From an uncultured Spartobacteria bacterium (GTDB lineage Bacteria > Verrucomicrobiota > Verrucomicrobiia > Chthoniobacterales > Terrimicrobiaceae), in assembly GCA_937919825.1 (NCBI GenBank), contig CALFPA010000121.1, positions 1-37,107 of the forward strand: 37,107 bases of DNA, written 5' to 3'. A program made the position numbers and the translations under genes. A model generated the notes under the pieces. That model did no database searches and had not been told where the DNA came from. It saw only the letters and a program-made list of their open reading frames with translations. Within the stretch, counting starts at the first letter, position 1. Each line of letters opens with the position of its first letter. Below, piece by piece: positions 15,810 to 23,860 of this stretch.

Positions 15810-18514
15810 CGCTCGAGGAGCTTTTTGGCCGCAGCGAGGGTTTCGGGGATTTTGGAGGTGTCCTTGCCACCGCCGCGGGCGGAGTCGGGTTTTCCACCGC
15901 CTTTGCCGCCGACGATCGGGGCAATGGTTTGAATGATTTTCCCCGCTTGGATTTTGGGGACATGCGCCGGAGAGACGCTCGCAGCGAGTGCGACGGCGTT
16001 GTTGGCGGAGCCAGCCAGGACGACGACGCCGTCGAAGGAAGGTTTGAGGGCGTCCAGGACGGCTTGGAGATAGTCGCCATCGACGGCGCCAAGGTGGGCG
16101 GAGAGGAAGGGGATGCCATTGAAGGTTTCGGATTTCGAGACGAGGTCTTTGGCGGAAGCAGCGGCTTCGCGGGCGCGGGCGGCTTTGAGATTTTTTTCGA
16201 GGTCCTTCTGATGTGTGAGGAGGGCTTCTAGCTTCTTCTCGATCTCGGCGGCAGGGGAATTCAGGAGGCGCGCGATTTCTTGGAGTCGCTGGGTTTCGCA
16301 GGTGGCGAGGGTGCAGGCTTCGAGCCCGGCGACGGCTTCGATGCGGCGGACTCCGGCGGCGATGGCGGCTTCGGAAAGGATGCGGAAAAGGCCGATCTCG
16401 CCGGTGGCACGGGTGTGCGTGCCGGCGCAGAGCTCCATCGAGTAGCCGTCGAGATTGGCAGGCGCGCCGCCGATTTGGACGACGCGAACGGTGTCGCCGT
16501 ATTTGTCTCCGAAGAATTGCATGATGTCTCCGCGGCCGCGGACTTCGGTGTAGGGGACTTCGGTCCAGCTCACGGGCGAGTTGGCGAGGATGCGTTCGTT
16601 GACGAGGGCCTCAATGTCGCGGACTTGCTGGGGCGTGAGCGGGGCGCTGTTGAAATCGAAGGTCAGTTTGTCGGGAGCGACGGACGAGCCTTTCTGCGTG
16701 GCGTCTTTGGAAACGACTTCGTGGAGGGCCCAGTGGAGGAGGTGGGTGACGGTGTGGTGGCGCTGGATCGCCTCGCGGCGCGGGCCGGTGACGCTGATCT
16801 CGACTTCGTCTCCGACCGCAGGGGCGTCGGGGGAATCAAGGAGGTGGAGGAAGGTGTGGCCGGTTTTTTGGGTGTTGGTCACGCGCCAGAGTTGGCCGGA
16901 GCCGGTGATCTCGGCGGTGTCGCCGATCTGGCCGCCCATCTCGGCGTAGCAGGGCGTCCTGTCGAGGATGACGGCGGTTTTGTTTTTGATTGAAACGACT
17001 TCGAGGACGCGGGCTTTTTCTGTGAGGGACTCGTAGCCAGTGAAGCGGGTGGGGGTGGTGGTTTCGATTTCGGAGAGGGCGATGACTTCCTTCTTCTGCG
17101 CGGCGCGTGCACGGGCGCGCTGGGCGTCCATGAGGTTTTCGAAGCCCTCGGTGTCCACCGTGATCCCGCGCTCACGGGCCATGAGCTCGGTGAGATCGAG
17201 AGGGAAGCCCTGCTCGTCGTAGAGTTTGAAGGCGAAGGCGGCGGAGATGTTTCCTTTTCCCGCTTCCTCGTTGAAGAGCGTTATGCCTTTGTCGAGGGTG
17301 CGGTTGAAGGTTTCCTCTTCGAGTTTCAGGACCTGCTCGATGTGTTTTTGCTTCGCGCGGAGTTCGGGGAAAACCTCGCCCATCGTGCGGGCGAGGACAT
17401 CGACGAGTTTGTGGAAGAAGGGTTCGTGTAGACCGAGTGAGCGGCCGTAACGAACGGCGCGGCGGAGGATGCGGCGCAGGACATAGTTTCGGTCGGTGTT
17501 GCCGGGCTGGATGCCGTCGGCGATGGCGAATGAGAGGGTGCGGATGTGGTCGGCGATGACACGGAAGGCGACATCGTTTTTTTCCTGATCGGTATCGCCG
17601 GTGGAACCGCTGACGGGGAGGGTGGAGCCGTAGGTGCGGCCGCTGAGTTTTTCGATTTCGTCGAAGATCGGGCGGAAGATGTCGGTCTCGTAATTTGAAA
17701 TGCGGGCATTCGCAAAATCGGTGAGGTTTTTTGTGCCTTGGATGATCGAGGTGACGCGTTCAAAACCCATGCCGGTATCGACATGGCGGGCGGGGAGGGG
17801 GGAGAAAGAGCCGTCCGGGTTGGCGTTGAACTGAATGAAAACGAGGTTCCAAATCTCGATGCAGTCGGCGGAGCCTTTGTTGACGAGCGCGCCGCCCGTG
17901 TCGCCGGCGGGGGTGAGATCGACATGGAGTTCCGAGCAAGGGCCGCAGGGGCCGGTTTCGCCCATCATCCAGAAGTTGTCTTTTTTGTTACCGTTGACGA
18001 TGTGGACGGCGGGATCGAGTCCGGCGGTGCGGAATTTCTCGGCCCAGAAATTCCAAGCTTCCTCGTCGCGCGAGGCGGGGTCGCCGGGCTCGGGATTGTA
18101 GATCGTGGCGTAGAGTCTGGCGGCGGGAAATTTCCAGCGGTCGATGATGAGTTCCCACGCCCAGTCGATGGCCTCCTTTTTGAAGTAGTCACCGAAGGAC
18201 CAATTCCCGAGCATCTCGAAGAAGGTATGGTGGTAGGTGTCGAGGCCGACATCATCGAGGTCGTTGTGTTTGCCGCCGGCGCGGATGCATTTCTGGGTGT
18301 CCGCCGCGCGCTGGTCGGAGCTTGGAAGTGAGCCCGCCCACTTCGAAACATCGGGTGATTTTTGGCCGAGAAAAATCGGGACGAACTGGTTCATTCCGGC
18401 GTTCGTGAAAAGCAGGTTCGGCGAGTCGGGCATGAGGCTCGAGGAGGGCACGATGGTGTGCTGCTTTTCGTGGAAGAAATTGAGGAACGACTGGCGGATT
18501 TGGGCTGAGGTCAT
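15806..18514 (-). CDS. alaS: Alanyl-tRNA synthetase
   Basis: 902 residues, close to the bacterial norm. Domains in order: class II aminoacylation core with HTFFEMLGNWSFGDYFK and the motif GETGPCGPCSELHVD, the tRNA-recognition helices, the editing domain with its zinc-type residues (HHTVTHLLH near 588 and CAGTH near 694), a coiled segment (DLEKNLKAARAREAAASAKD), and the C-Ala domain ending with the glycine-rich GGKGGGKPDSARGGGKD. It charges tRNA-Ala and removes misacylated Ser or Gly. It lies 55 bases downstream of the DUF4340 gene on the same strand and may be cotranscribed with the ABC system. Confidence 0.98.
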   Translation of the reverse strand: MTSAQIRQSFLNFFHEKQHTIVPSSSLMPDSPNLLFTNAGMNQFVPIFLGQKSPDVSKWAGSLPSSDQRAADTQKCIRAGGKHNDLDDVGLDTYHHTFFEMLGNWSFGDYFKKEAIDWAWELIIDRWKFPAARLYATIYNPEPGDPASRDEEAWNFWAEKFRTAGLDPAVHIVNGNKKDNFWMMGETGPCGPCSELHVDLTPAGDTGGALVNKGSADCIEIWNLVFIQFNANPDGSFSPLPARHVDTGMGFERVTSIIQGTKNLTDFANARISNYETDIFRPIFDEIEKLSGRTYGSTLPVSGSTGDTDQEKNDVAFRVIADHIRTLSFAIADGIQPGNTDRNYVLRRILRRAVRYGRSLGLHEPFFHKLVDVLARTMGEVFPELRAKQKHIEQVLKLEEETFNRTLDKGITLFNEEAGKGNISAAFAFKLYDEQGFPLDLTELMARERGITVDTEGFENLMDAQRARARAAQKKEVIALSEIETTTPTRFTGYESLTEKARVLEVVSIKNKTAVILDRTPCYAEMGGQIGDTAEITGSGQLWRVTNTQKTGHTFLHLLDSPDAPAVGDEVEISVTGPRREAIQRHHTVTHLLHWALHEVVSKDATQKGSSVAPDKLTFDFNSAPLTPQQVRDIEALVNERILANSPVSWTEVPYTEVRGRGDIMQFFGDKYGDTVRVVQIGGAPANLDGYSMELCAGTHTRATGEIGLFRILSEAAIAAGVRRIEAVAGLEACTLATCETQRLQEIARLLNSPAAEIEKKLEALLTHQKDLEKNLKAARAREAAASAKDLVSKSETFNGIPFLSAHLGAVDGDYLQAVLDALKPSFDGVVVLAGSANNAVALAASVSPAHVPKIQAGKIIQTIAPIVGGKGGGKPDSARGGGKDTSKIPETLAAAKKLLER

Positions 18515-18569
18515 GGCTGGAAAAATGTCGCGGAAGGAAAAACGAGTGCGCGCGGCTTGGCAATGGCGA

Positions 18570-19892
18570 TCACTCGGCGGGGAAGTTGTTTGAAAAAGCG
18601 GCGGGGACGAACGCGATCTCGGGTGAACCGATGATGTGGATAGGAAGGGTGCCGTCAGTTTGGGGGTAGCCGATGTCGAGCGATAGAACGGCGTGCTCGC
18701 CGGCGAGGGCCTCGGGGGTGTTTTCGGAAAGGACGGAGAGAAATTCGAGGCGGGAGGCGGGTTTATTCAAACCGGCAGAGGCGAGTGCGGCGGGCGTGGC
18801 AGGGGCGTAGCGGGAGGTTTTGGTGCTGGCGAGGGCTTCAAAAATCTTTTCGGCGTTGGCGGGCCAGGCGCCGTCAATTCGGCGGATTTCGGTTTTCGAT
18901 TCGCCCTTTTGCCAACGGATCAAATCGACGAGATCAGGATTGAGACGGGCGAGTGCACGGTCGCGGAGTTGATCGAGATCGATCGTGATTAACTCCGCCA
19001 GGGCCGGGGGAGCGGATCCGCCGATATTGCGATGTTGGAGGCGAACCGGGAAAAATCCGTCCGGCGAGGGTTTGCCGATGGAGATGATCGAGGGCTCAAG
19101 CAAGTTCTCGCTGAAAAACCGAATCTCGGAAAGTTGATCGACGGGGGAGGTGGAGGCTTCGTTTTTTTTGTTGGATTGGTCGATCGAGGCGAGTCGAAGG
19201 GCACTCCATTTTTGGAGCAGGGCGGTGACGGCTTCATTGTTGGCCATGGCGTCGAGGGGTTTGATGATTTGCCAGCCACGGCCTTTGTTTTCGAGTTCGA
19301 GAGTGGTTGAGCCTCGAAGAATTTCGATGCGGCGGACGCGATCGGGATCGATCGGCACAAGGCGACGGTCGCGGAAGTTGTCGGACGGCATGGCGATCAA
19401 CTTCGCGAGGTCATTGGGGATCAGGTAGACCGCGTTGGATTTTTCGAAGGCCACATAGGTGCGGTTGCCATCGGCGCCGACTTTTCCAAAGAGAAGCGAG
19501 AGCGGTCGGTCGCCCTTGAAATCAAGCTGCAGCGTGCTTTTGAGAACGCCATAGGTGGCGAGGTTTTGCTTGTCTTGGATTTCGGAGGGATCGATTCGGT
19601 CGAGGACGGGAGTGGATAGCGCGGTTTTGAAAATGGCGGCGACGGCTTCGGGATTCGCTGTGTCGGGGTTTGTGGTTTCCAAAATCCAGCCACCCTCCTC
19701 GCGCTTGATACGGAAGGATTGATCGCCGTTGGTGATTCGGATGTGGGGGATGTCCTCGGGGTCGAAGTCGAAAAGCGGTGAGCCGGGTTGGATTATTCGT
19801 TCGGGTGACGACCTCCATCGCTCCGTGGTTCCCACAAACACCGCGAGGCCGATGGCTAGTAGAACCAGGAAAATCGTGGCGATGCGGCTCAT
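18570..19892 (-). CDS. DUF4340 domain protein, accessory to GldFG-type ABC system
   Basis: 440 residues. One N-terminal membrane anchor (about 4-22, IATIFLVLLAIGLAVFVGT) is followed by a periplasmic region of DUF4340 type: an early repeat DIPHIRITNGDQSFRIKREEGGWIL and recurring segments such as GRGWQIIKPLDAMANNEAVTALLQKW. DUF4340 genes typically sit after GldG-like genes in Verrucomicrobiota, Planctomycetota and others, and the function is not established. ATG 19892 was chosen because it overlaps the GldG-type stop (ATGA, 19889-19892). It is probably a membrane-anchored partner of the preceding three gene products. Confidence 0.85.
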   Translation of the reverse strand: MSRIATIFLVLLAIGLAVFVGTTERWRSSPERIIQPGSPLFDFDPEDIPHIRITNGDQSFRIKREEGGWILETTNPDTANPEAVAAIFKTALSTPVLDRIDPSEIQDKQNLATYGVLKSTLQLDFKGDRPLSLLFGKVGADGNRTYVAFEKSNAVYLIPNDLAKLIAMPSDNFRDRRLVPIDPDRVRRIEILRGSTTLELENKGRGWQIIKPLDAMANNEAVTALLQKWSALRLASIDQSNKKNEASTSPVDQLSEIRFFSENLLEPSIISIGKPSPDGFFPVRLQHRNIGGSAPPALAELITIDLDQLRDRALARLNPDLVDLIRWQKGESKTEIRRIDGAWPANAEKIFEALASTKTSRYAPATPAALASAGLNKPASRLEFLSVLSENTPEALAGEHAVLSLDIGYPQTDGTLPIHIIGSPEIAFVPAAFSNNFPAE

Positions 19893-21352
19893 GAGCGGCG
19901 TTTGACCCACATGACGAGCCCTGCGAACGCCGCCAGGCCGGGAACGCCGAGCATCACGGCAAGCGCGAGGCGGGAGAGTTGGGCATCGGTAAGGTGGAGG
20001 TTGAAGCGGGTGATGTTTTTTGGAGTGATGCCAGTGAGGTTTCCGCGGTCGATGAGGGAATTCACCGAGCCGACGAGGAAATCGAGTCCCGGCGGAGTGA
20101 GAAACTGGTCGAGGGCAAATTGGAATGAACCCACGACGATGAGGCGCGAGGTTTTGACATCCACGCGGTCGTCCTCGACACCATCCCGGTCCGCCGAGGC
20201 GGCAAGGATGATCGGGTGACCGTTATCGATGCCGTCTTGGTAGGTGACGCCCTGAGGTTGGTTCGGTGCGTAATCCGTCTCCCCCCAAAACTCCTCGGCA
20301 GCCTGAACAAGCGGGCGGATGCGGATTTTTTCAGCTTCTGCATGCGGAAGGTCGAAGCCGAGTGACTGGGTGGCTCCAGGAAAAAAGAGGTTTGTGCCCT
20401 CGAGTCGGCGGGTGGCTTCGGCGTTTGGCAAAACCTGGGCGGTCACTTCGCGCAGGATTCCGGTGGCGAAGGGGAGTTGGATTAAACGCAGAACACGGTC
20501 GTTGTGTGGGACGACGCCGGAGTTCCCCAGCAAGCCATGCAGGCGGGGAGTGGCGGCGTTTGGGTCGAGCAATATAAGCAACTTTCCGCCGCCTCGGAGC
20601 CATGAGCCGAGAACGGCGGCTTCGCGCTCGTCGAGATCGGACTGCGCGCCGGCCACCACGAGGGCCGAGGCGTCCGTCGGGATGACATCGAGTCCCGCCA
20701 GCGAGAGGGTTTTCACGGCGGCATTCTGGATCGAGACGGCCTCTGCGAATTTGTTGGCGTCGCGAGTCGGAGAGGCTTCGCCGTGGCCTTGCAGGAAGTA
20801 AACCGTCTCGGACTCGGGCTTCAAAATCGACATCAGAGCGCTGGTGAAAACCTGCTCGCCCCGGAATGTCAGCAACACCGGCGCCCCGCCTTGCGCCATG
20901 GGTGAGAGGTCGAACTCCCCCATCTCCGCGATGTTCACCACGCGGCTCCGGCCGTCGTATTCAAGGATCATGACATTGTCCAAGCCAGTGAGGTTGTAAT
21001 CCGTCTTGAGTTCTTGGATGCGTAGGATGTTTCGCGTGGGGTCGATGTATTCCACGAGCAGGTCGGAGCGTTTGTTGAAAAGCACCTCGTTCATGAGCCC
21101 GCGCAGGTCGGTGAGGAGTGGAGCGACGGGTGAGTAGAGGGTCGGCGAGGCGATGATGACGATGTTCAGGGGTTTCTTAAACTCCTTCAAAACCGCGCGC
21201 GTCTGACCGGCCAGGGAAAATTTTTGCGACCTCGAAAAATCCCGCCGTTCATAGTGGACCGAGCCGAGGTAGTTCACGAGCCCGTAGATCACCAGCACGG
21301 CGAGGATTTGCAGGCTGATGCCGATTTTAATTCCGGTCCGGGGCGGCTTCAT
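19889..21352 (-). CDS. gldG: GldG-type ABC transporter auxiliary protein
   Basis: 487 residues. An N-terminal helix (about 8-28), a long periplasmic region and a C-terminal helix (about 462-483, ending MWVKRRS) match the GldG family. Recognisable segments are RRDFSRSQKFSLAGQTRAVLKEFKKPLNI near the N-terminus, YFLQGHGEASP in the middle, ALVVAGAQSDLDEREAAVLGSWLRGGGKLLILLDP, and SRLIVVGSFQFALDQ near the end. In Flavobacterium GldG partners GldF and the ATPase GldA in gliding; in non-gliding phyla the same set is common with unknown substrate. The start overlaps the permease stop (ATGA, 21349-21352). Confidence 0.88.
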   Translation of the reverse strand: MKPPRTGIKIGISLQILAVLVIYGLVNYLGSVHYERRDFSRSQKFSLAGQTRAVLKEFKKPLNIVIIASPTLYSPVAPLLTDLRGLMNEVLFNKRSDLLVEYIDPTRNILRIQELKTDYNLTGLDNVMILEYDGRSRVVNIAEMGEFDLSPMAQGGAPVLLTFRGEQVFTSALMSILKPESETVYFLQGHGEASPTRDANKFAEAVSIQNAAVKTLSLAGLDVIPTDASALVVAGAQSDLDEREAAVLGSWLRGGGKLLILLDPNAATPRLHGLLGNSGVVPHNDRVLRLIQLPFATGILREVTAQVLPNAEATRRLEGTNLFFPGATQSLGFDLPHAEAEKIRIRPLVQAAEEFWGETDYAPNQPQGVTYQDGIDNGHPIILAASADRDGVEDDRVDVKTSRLIVVGSFQFALDQFLTPPGLDFLVGSVNSLIDRGNLTGITPKNITRFNLHLTDAQLSRLALAVMLGVPGLAAFAGLVMWVKRRS

Positions 21353-22104
21353 GCCTTCCACCTCCGGTATTGGAAAATGTGAAAGGTCGCGAACAGCACC
21401 ACGAGGGTGGAGGAGAGATAAAACACCACCGGACGCGTGTCGAAGATGCCGCGCGAAAAATCCATCATGTGCTCGATCGGCGAGAAATAATAGGTCACCT
21501 CGCGGAGGGCGGTGCCAGTTGCAGGGATGAAAAATGCCAGCAGGCCGATGAAAAACAGGCAGAGGATCGCGCTGAAACAAACCACAGCCGCCACGATCTG
21601 GTTGTCGGTGAGAGCGGAGGCGAGGCAACCGATCGCCGTGAAAAGGCAGCCCATCAGAAGCAACATCGCATAGGCGCCGACATAGCTGCCCGCCGCCCCG
21701 GCGGCGTCAAGGCCCGTCACCACCTCAAACGCCGTGAAATACAGCAGGCTTGGAGCCCACAGAATGACATAAAAAAACAGGCAGCCCGCGAATTTGGCGA
21801 ACACGACTTGGAAGTCCCGCACCGGCGCGGTCATCAGTGTCTCGAGCGTTCCCATTTTCGACTCTTCGGCGAACACGCGCATCGTGATCAGCGGAAAAAC
21901 CAGCACGAGCGGAATCCAGAAATACACGGTGTTGAAAAACGCCTCGACCATCGTGGTCGTGCCCGTGCCGTGGTTCAGCAGGGAGATGCCCGCGTGAAAG
22001 TTGAAGCCCGTAACAACGAGGAAAAAGCACATCACCACATAGGCCAGCGGTTGGTGGAAGGCCGACGAAACCTCGCGACCGAACAGGATGAAAAAGCGTC
22101 GCAT
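21349..22104 (-). CDS. gldF: GldF-type ABC transporter permease (ABC-2 family)
   Basis: 251 residues with six predicted membrane helices. The protein opens with FGREVSSAFHQPLAYVVMCFFLVVTGF and has the family motif FAEESKMGTLETLMTAPV at the cytoplasmic coupling loop, followed by LLMGCLFTAIGCLASALTDNQIVAAV and the C-terminal VTYYFSPIEHMMDFSRGIFDTRPVVFYLS. This is the ABC-2/NosY-like permease fold that pairs with the upstream ATPase, three bases away. Role: export or envelope remodelling; the substrate is unknown. Confidence 0.92.
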   Translation of the reverse strand: MRRFFILFGREVSSAFHQPLAYVVMCFFLVVTGFNFHAGISLLNHGTGTTTMVEAFFNTVYFWIPLVLVFPLITMRVFAEESKMGTLETLMTAPVRDFQVVFAKFAGCLFFYVILWAPSLLYFTAFEVVTGLDAAGAAGSYVGAYAMLLLMGCLFTAIGCLASALTDNQIVAAVVCFSAILCLFFIGLLAFFIPATGTALREVTYYFSPIEHMMDFSRGIFDTRPVVFYLSSTLVVLFATFHIFQYRRWKA

Positions 22105-22107
22105 GGC

Positions 22108-23049
22108 CTAGAAGTTCTCCTCTCCGCCGGTGACTTCGGCAAAGACGCGCTCGAGTGTCACGGGCGGGCGGCTGATTTCGCGGACGCGCCATTTGTTTTC
22201 CGTCGCATGGTGGTAAAGAGCCTCGCGCGGGTCGAGGTCTAGTGCCGCCTCGATCGTAAAAACCGTCCAGTCTCCATCCCGGCGGTGAGACACGGCCAGG
22301 ACGCCTTCGAGTGCACGCAGCGCCGCCGCCGCCGCGCGGGGGTCGGAGACCACGGCGTCGAAAAGAATGTGTCCGGCTTGGCCGAGGCGGGCGCGGAGAT
22401 TTTGCGGAGTATCCATCGCCTCGATCCGGCCTTTGTTGATGATGATCACCCTCGAGCAAAGCATCTCCACCTCGGGGAGAATATGGGTGGAGAGCAGGAT
22501 CGTGTGGTGGCGGCGGAGGTTGCGGATGAGGTCGCGGACGAGGCGGATTTGGTTCGGATCAAGTCCGATGGTGGGTTCATCAAGGATGAGGAGGTCCGGT
22601 TCGTGAATCATCGCGTCGGCCAGTCCCACGCGTTGCCGGAAGCCCTTCGAGAGTCGCCCGATGATTTTTTTTCCGACCTCATCGAGGCCGCACATCTCGA
22701 GAACATCGCCCACGCGCTCGGTGAGGCGGCGTTGGGGGACACCTTTCAGTCCTCCGCGATAGCGGAGAAATTCACCAACGCGCATGTCGAGGTAGAGCGG
22801 GACATTTTCCGGCAGGTAGCCGATATGCTCGCGCGCCTTGAGCGATTGGGAAAAAACATCGAAGCCCGCGACGCTGGCCCGGCCGGAGGTGGGGGGCAGA
22901 TAGCCTGCGAGCATCCGCATCGTGGTGGATTTGCCGGCGCCATTCGGGCCCAGGAATCCCACGATCTCGCCCTTCTCCACGGTAAAGTCGATCCCATCCA
23001 CTGCGGTGACGGCACCGAAGCGTTTGGTGAGTTGTTCGACCTTGACCAT
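22108..23049 (-). CDS. ABC transporter ATP-binding protein (GldA/NatA-like)
   Basis: 313 residues. Walker A is GPNGAGKST at 34-42, the signature region is LSKGFRQRVGLADAM, Walker B is PDLLILDEPTIGLDP and the switch histidine is in ILLSTHILPE. The C-terminal third is the extra domain seen in ABC-2 exporter ATPases. I chose ATG 23049 (MVKVEQLTKRFG); the frame stays open upstream but that stretch contains direct repeats and no family sequence. First gene of the run ATPase-permease-GldG-DUF4340-alaS. Confidence 0.95.
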   Translation of the reverse strand: MVKVEQLTKRFGAVTAVDGIDFTVEKGEIVGFLGPNGAGKSTTMRMLAGYLPPTSGRASVAGFDVFSQSLKAREHIGYLPENVPLYLDMRVGEFLRYRGGLKGVPQRRLTERVGDVLEMCGLDEVGKKIIGRLSKGFRQRVGLADAMIHEPDLLILDEPTIGLDPNQIRLVRDLIRNLRRHHTILLSTHILPEVEMLCSRVIIINKGRIEAMDTPQNLRARLGQAGHILFDAVVSDPRAAAAALRALEGVLAVSHRRDGDWTVFTIEAALDLDPREALYHHATENKWRVREISRPPVTLERVFAEVTGGEENF

Positions 23050-23090
23050 GAAGCCGCCAACCTTAACGCCCGTGTCCTCCGGGTTGGAAG

Positions 23091-23127
23091 AAAAACACTC
23101 CCGGCGAGTCCAGAAAAAACACTCCCG
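23091..23127. repeat. Two 13-bp direct repeats upstream of the ABC ATPase gene
   Basis: The 13-mer AAAAACACTCCCG occurs exactly at 23091-23103 and at 23115-23127, 24 bases apart start to start. The pair lies in the leader of the minus-strand ABC operon, 42-78 bases upstream of its ATG. The spacing places both copies on nearly the same face of the helix. A protein-binding site is one explanation; a small slippage duplication is another. Confidence 0.5.
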
Positions 23128-23181
23128 CACCAGACTTTCTCTTGCAAAATCAAGCTCCGCCATTAGCGTCCCCCCGCGTAT

Positions 23182-23256
23182 GGCGCCTTCGTCTAGGGGT
23201 TAGGACACAGCCCTCTCAAGGCTGGTGCACGGGTTCGAATCCCGTAGGCGCTGCCA
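23182..23256 (+). tRNA. tRNA-Glu (anticodon CTC)
   Basis: A 75-base cloverleaf including an encoded CCA. The acceptor stem GGCGCCT pairs with AGGCGCT (first pair G-U), the anticodon stem CAGCC/GGCTG closes the seven-base loop CTCTCAA, giving anticodon CTC for GAG codons, and the T arm is CGGGTTCGAATCCCG. The discriminator base is G. It lies between the housekeeping block on the left and the rearranged sugar-metabolism block on the right, a typical position for an integration site. Confidence 0.97.
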
Positions 23257-23373
23257 TTTTTATTTTCCAAAAAAGCCCAGCAAACCCCGATAAAACCTAG
23301 TTCTGCGGGCTAGGCTCTGAAAATAGCGTGTTCTCATTAGTTTTAAAAATCGTCCTTGGTTTGTCACGAAATG

Positions 23374-23583
23374 TCACGAAAAGCACCAGGGTTTGCAGCA
23401 CGGATTGCAGGTCTTTGAAGGGGGCGTTTGGAATTTTTTCTGCCCGTAACACGAGAGGTCTCCATAGCCAAGGTCATCGGCGAGGATGTAGATGACATTA
23501 GGCTTCGACGCGGGGGTCGCAGCCTCCGCTCCGATGGCCAAGAGCGGTGAAAGGAGGAGTGGGAGAGCGGAGGTGAGCTTCAC
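23374..23583 (-). pseudogene. Truncated sulfatase, N-terminal fragment
   Basis: It starts at GTG 23583 with a signal peptide ([21 protein letters not shown]). It then shows the formylglycine-sulfatase N-terminus [19 protein letters not shown], with the two metal-binding aspartates. Family resemblance stops after KFQTP, and a stop follows 15 residues later. The catalytic C-x-P-S-R motif and the other 400 or so residues are missing. The start overlaps the stop of the ThuA fragment (GTGA), the relic of an operon in which a ThuA gene preceded this sulfatase. Not functional as a sulfatase. Confidence 0.8.
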
Positions 23584-23762
23584 TGCGCCTTCTTGCGGAG
23601 ATCGTCGCGGTTCAATGTCCAGACGACGTCATTGGCCAGCATGTCGAGGTAGCGGTCGTCGGTCTGATCCATGTAGTGAGGAGAGCGATACCGGGGTCCC
23701 GTCCAGAAGGTCTTGGGTGTCGCTCGGCGTGCGGCCAGCGAGAGCAGAAATCGGTGAATCAT
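23580..23762 (-). pseudogene. Truncated ThuA-like gene, C-terminal fragment
   Basis: The last 25 codons ([26 protein letters not shown]) match the ThuA protein encoded at 25557-26462 almost exactly. In DNA, 23587-23662 and 25648-25723 differ at two of 76 positions. Upstream, the frame continues for about 35 residues (ending GPRYRSPHYMDQT) that do not resemble that protein, and then stops. This is the 3' end of a second ThuA gene joined to unrelated sequence. The first in-frame ATG is at 23762, but a real product is doubtful. Confidence 0.65.
23587..23662. repeat. 76-bp repeat, copy 1 (ThuA 3' end)
   Basis: It pairs with 25648-25723 in direct orientation, 74 of 76 positions identical by eye. 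Both copies encode the ThuA C-terminus on the minus strand. The left boundary falls three codons before the stop in this copy. Recombination between the copies would delete or duplicate the FAD oxidoreductase gene. Confidence 0.85.
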
Positions 23763-23860
23763 CGAATGTCAGCAGGTTTAAAAATACAAAGCATGATCTC
23801 AAACATCATGAAAATGACACTCGGCGGCGTGTAAGTAAACGACATGCAGTAGCGGGGGCT

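Noticed and set aside
23257-23373. Small hairpin CCTAG/CTAGG and tandem TGTCACGAAA after the tRNA as an attachment site
   Set aside because: A five-base stem and a ten-base tandem are not enough, and no matching second site or integrase is visible here. Kept only as a note in the island finding.
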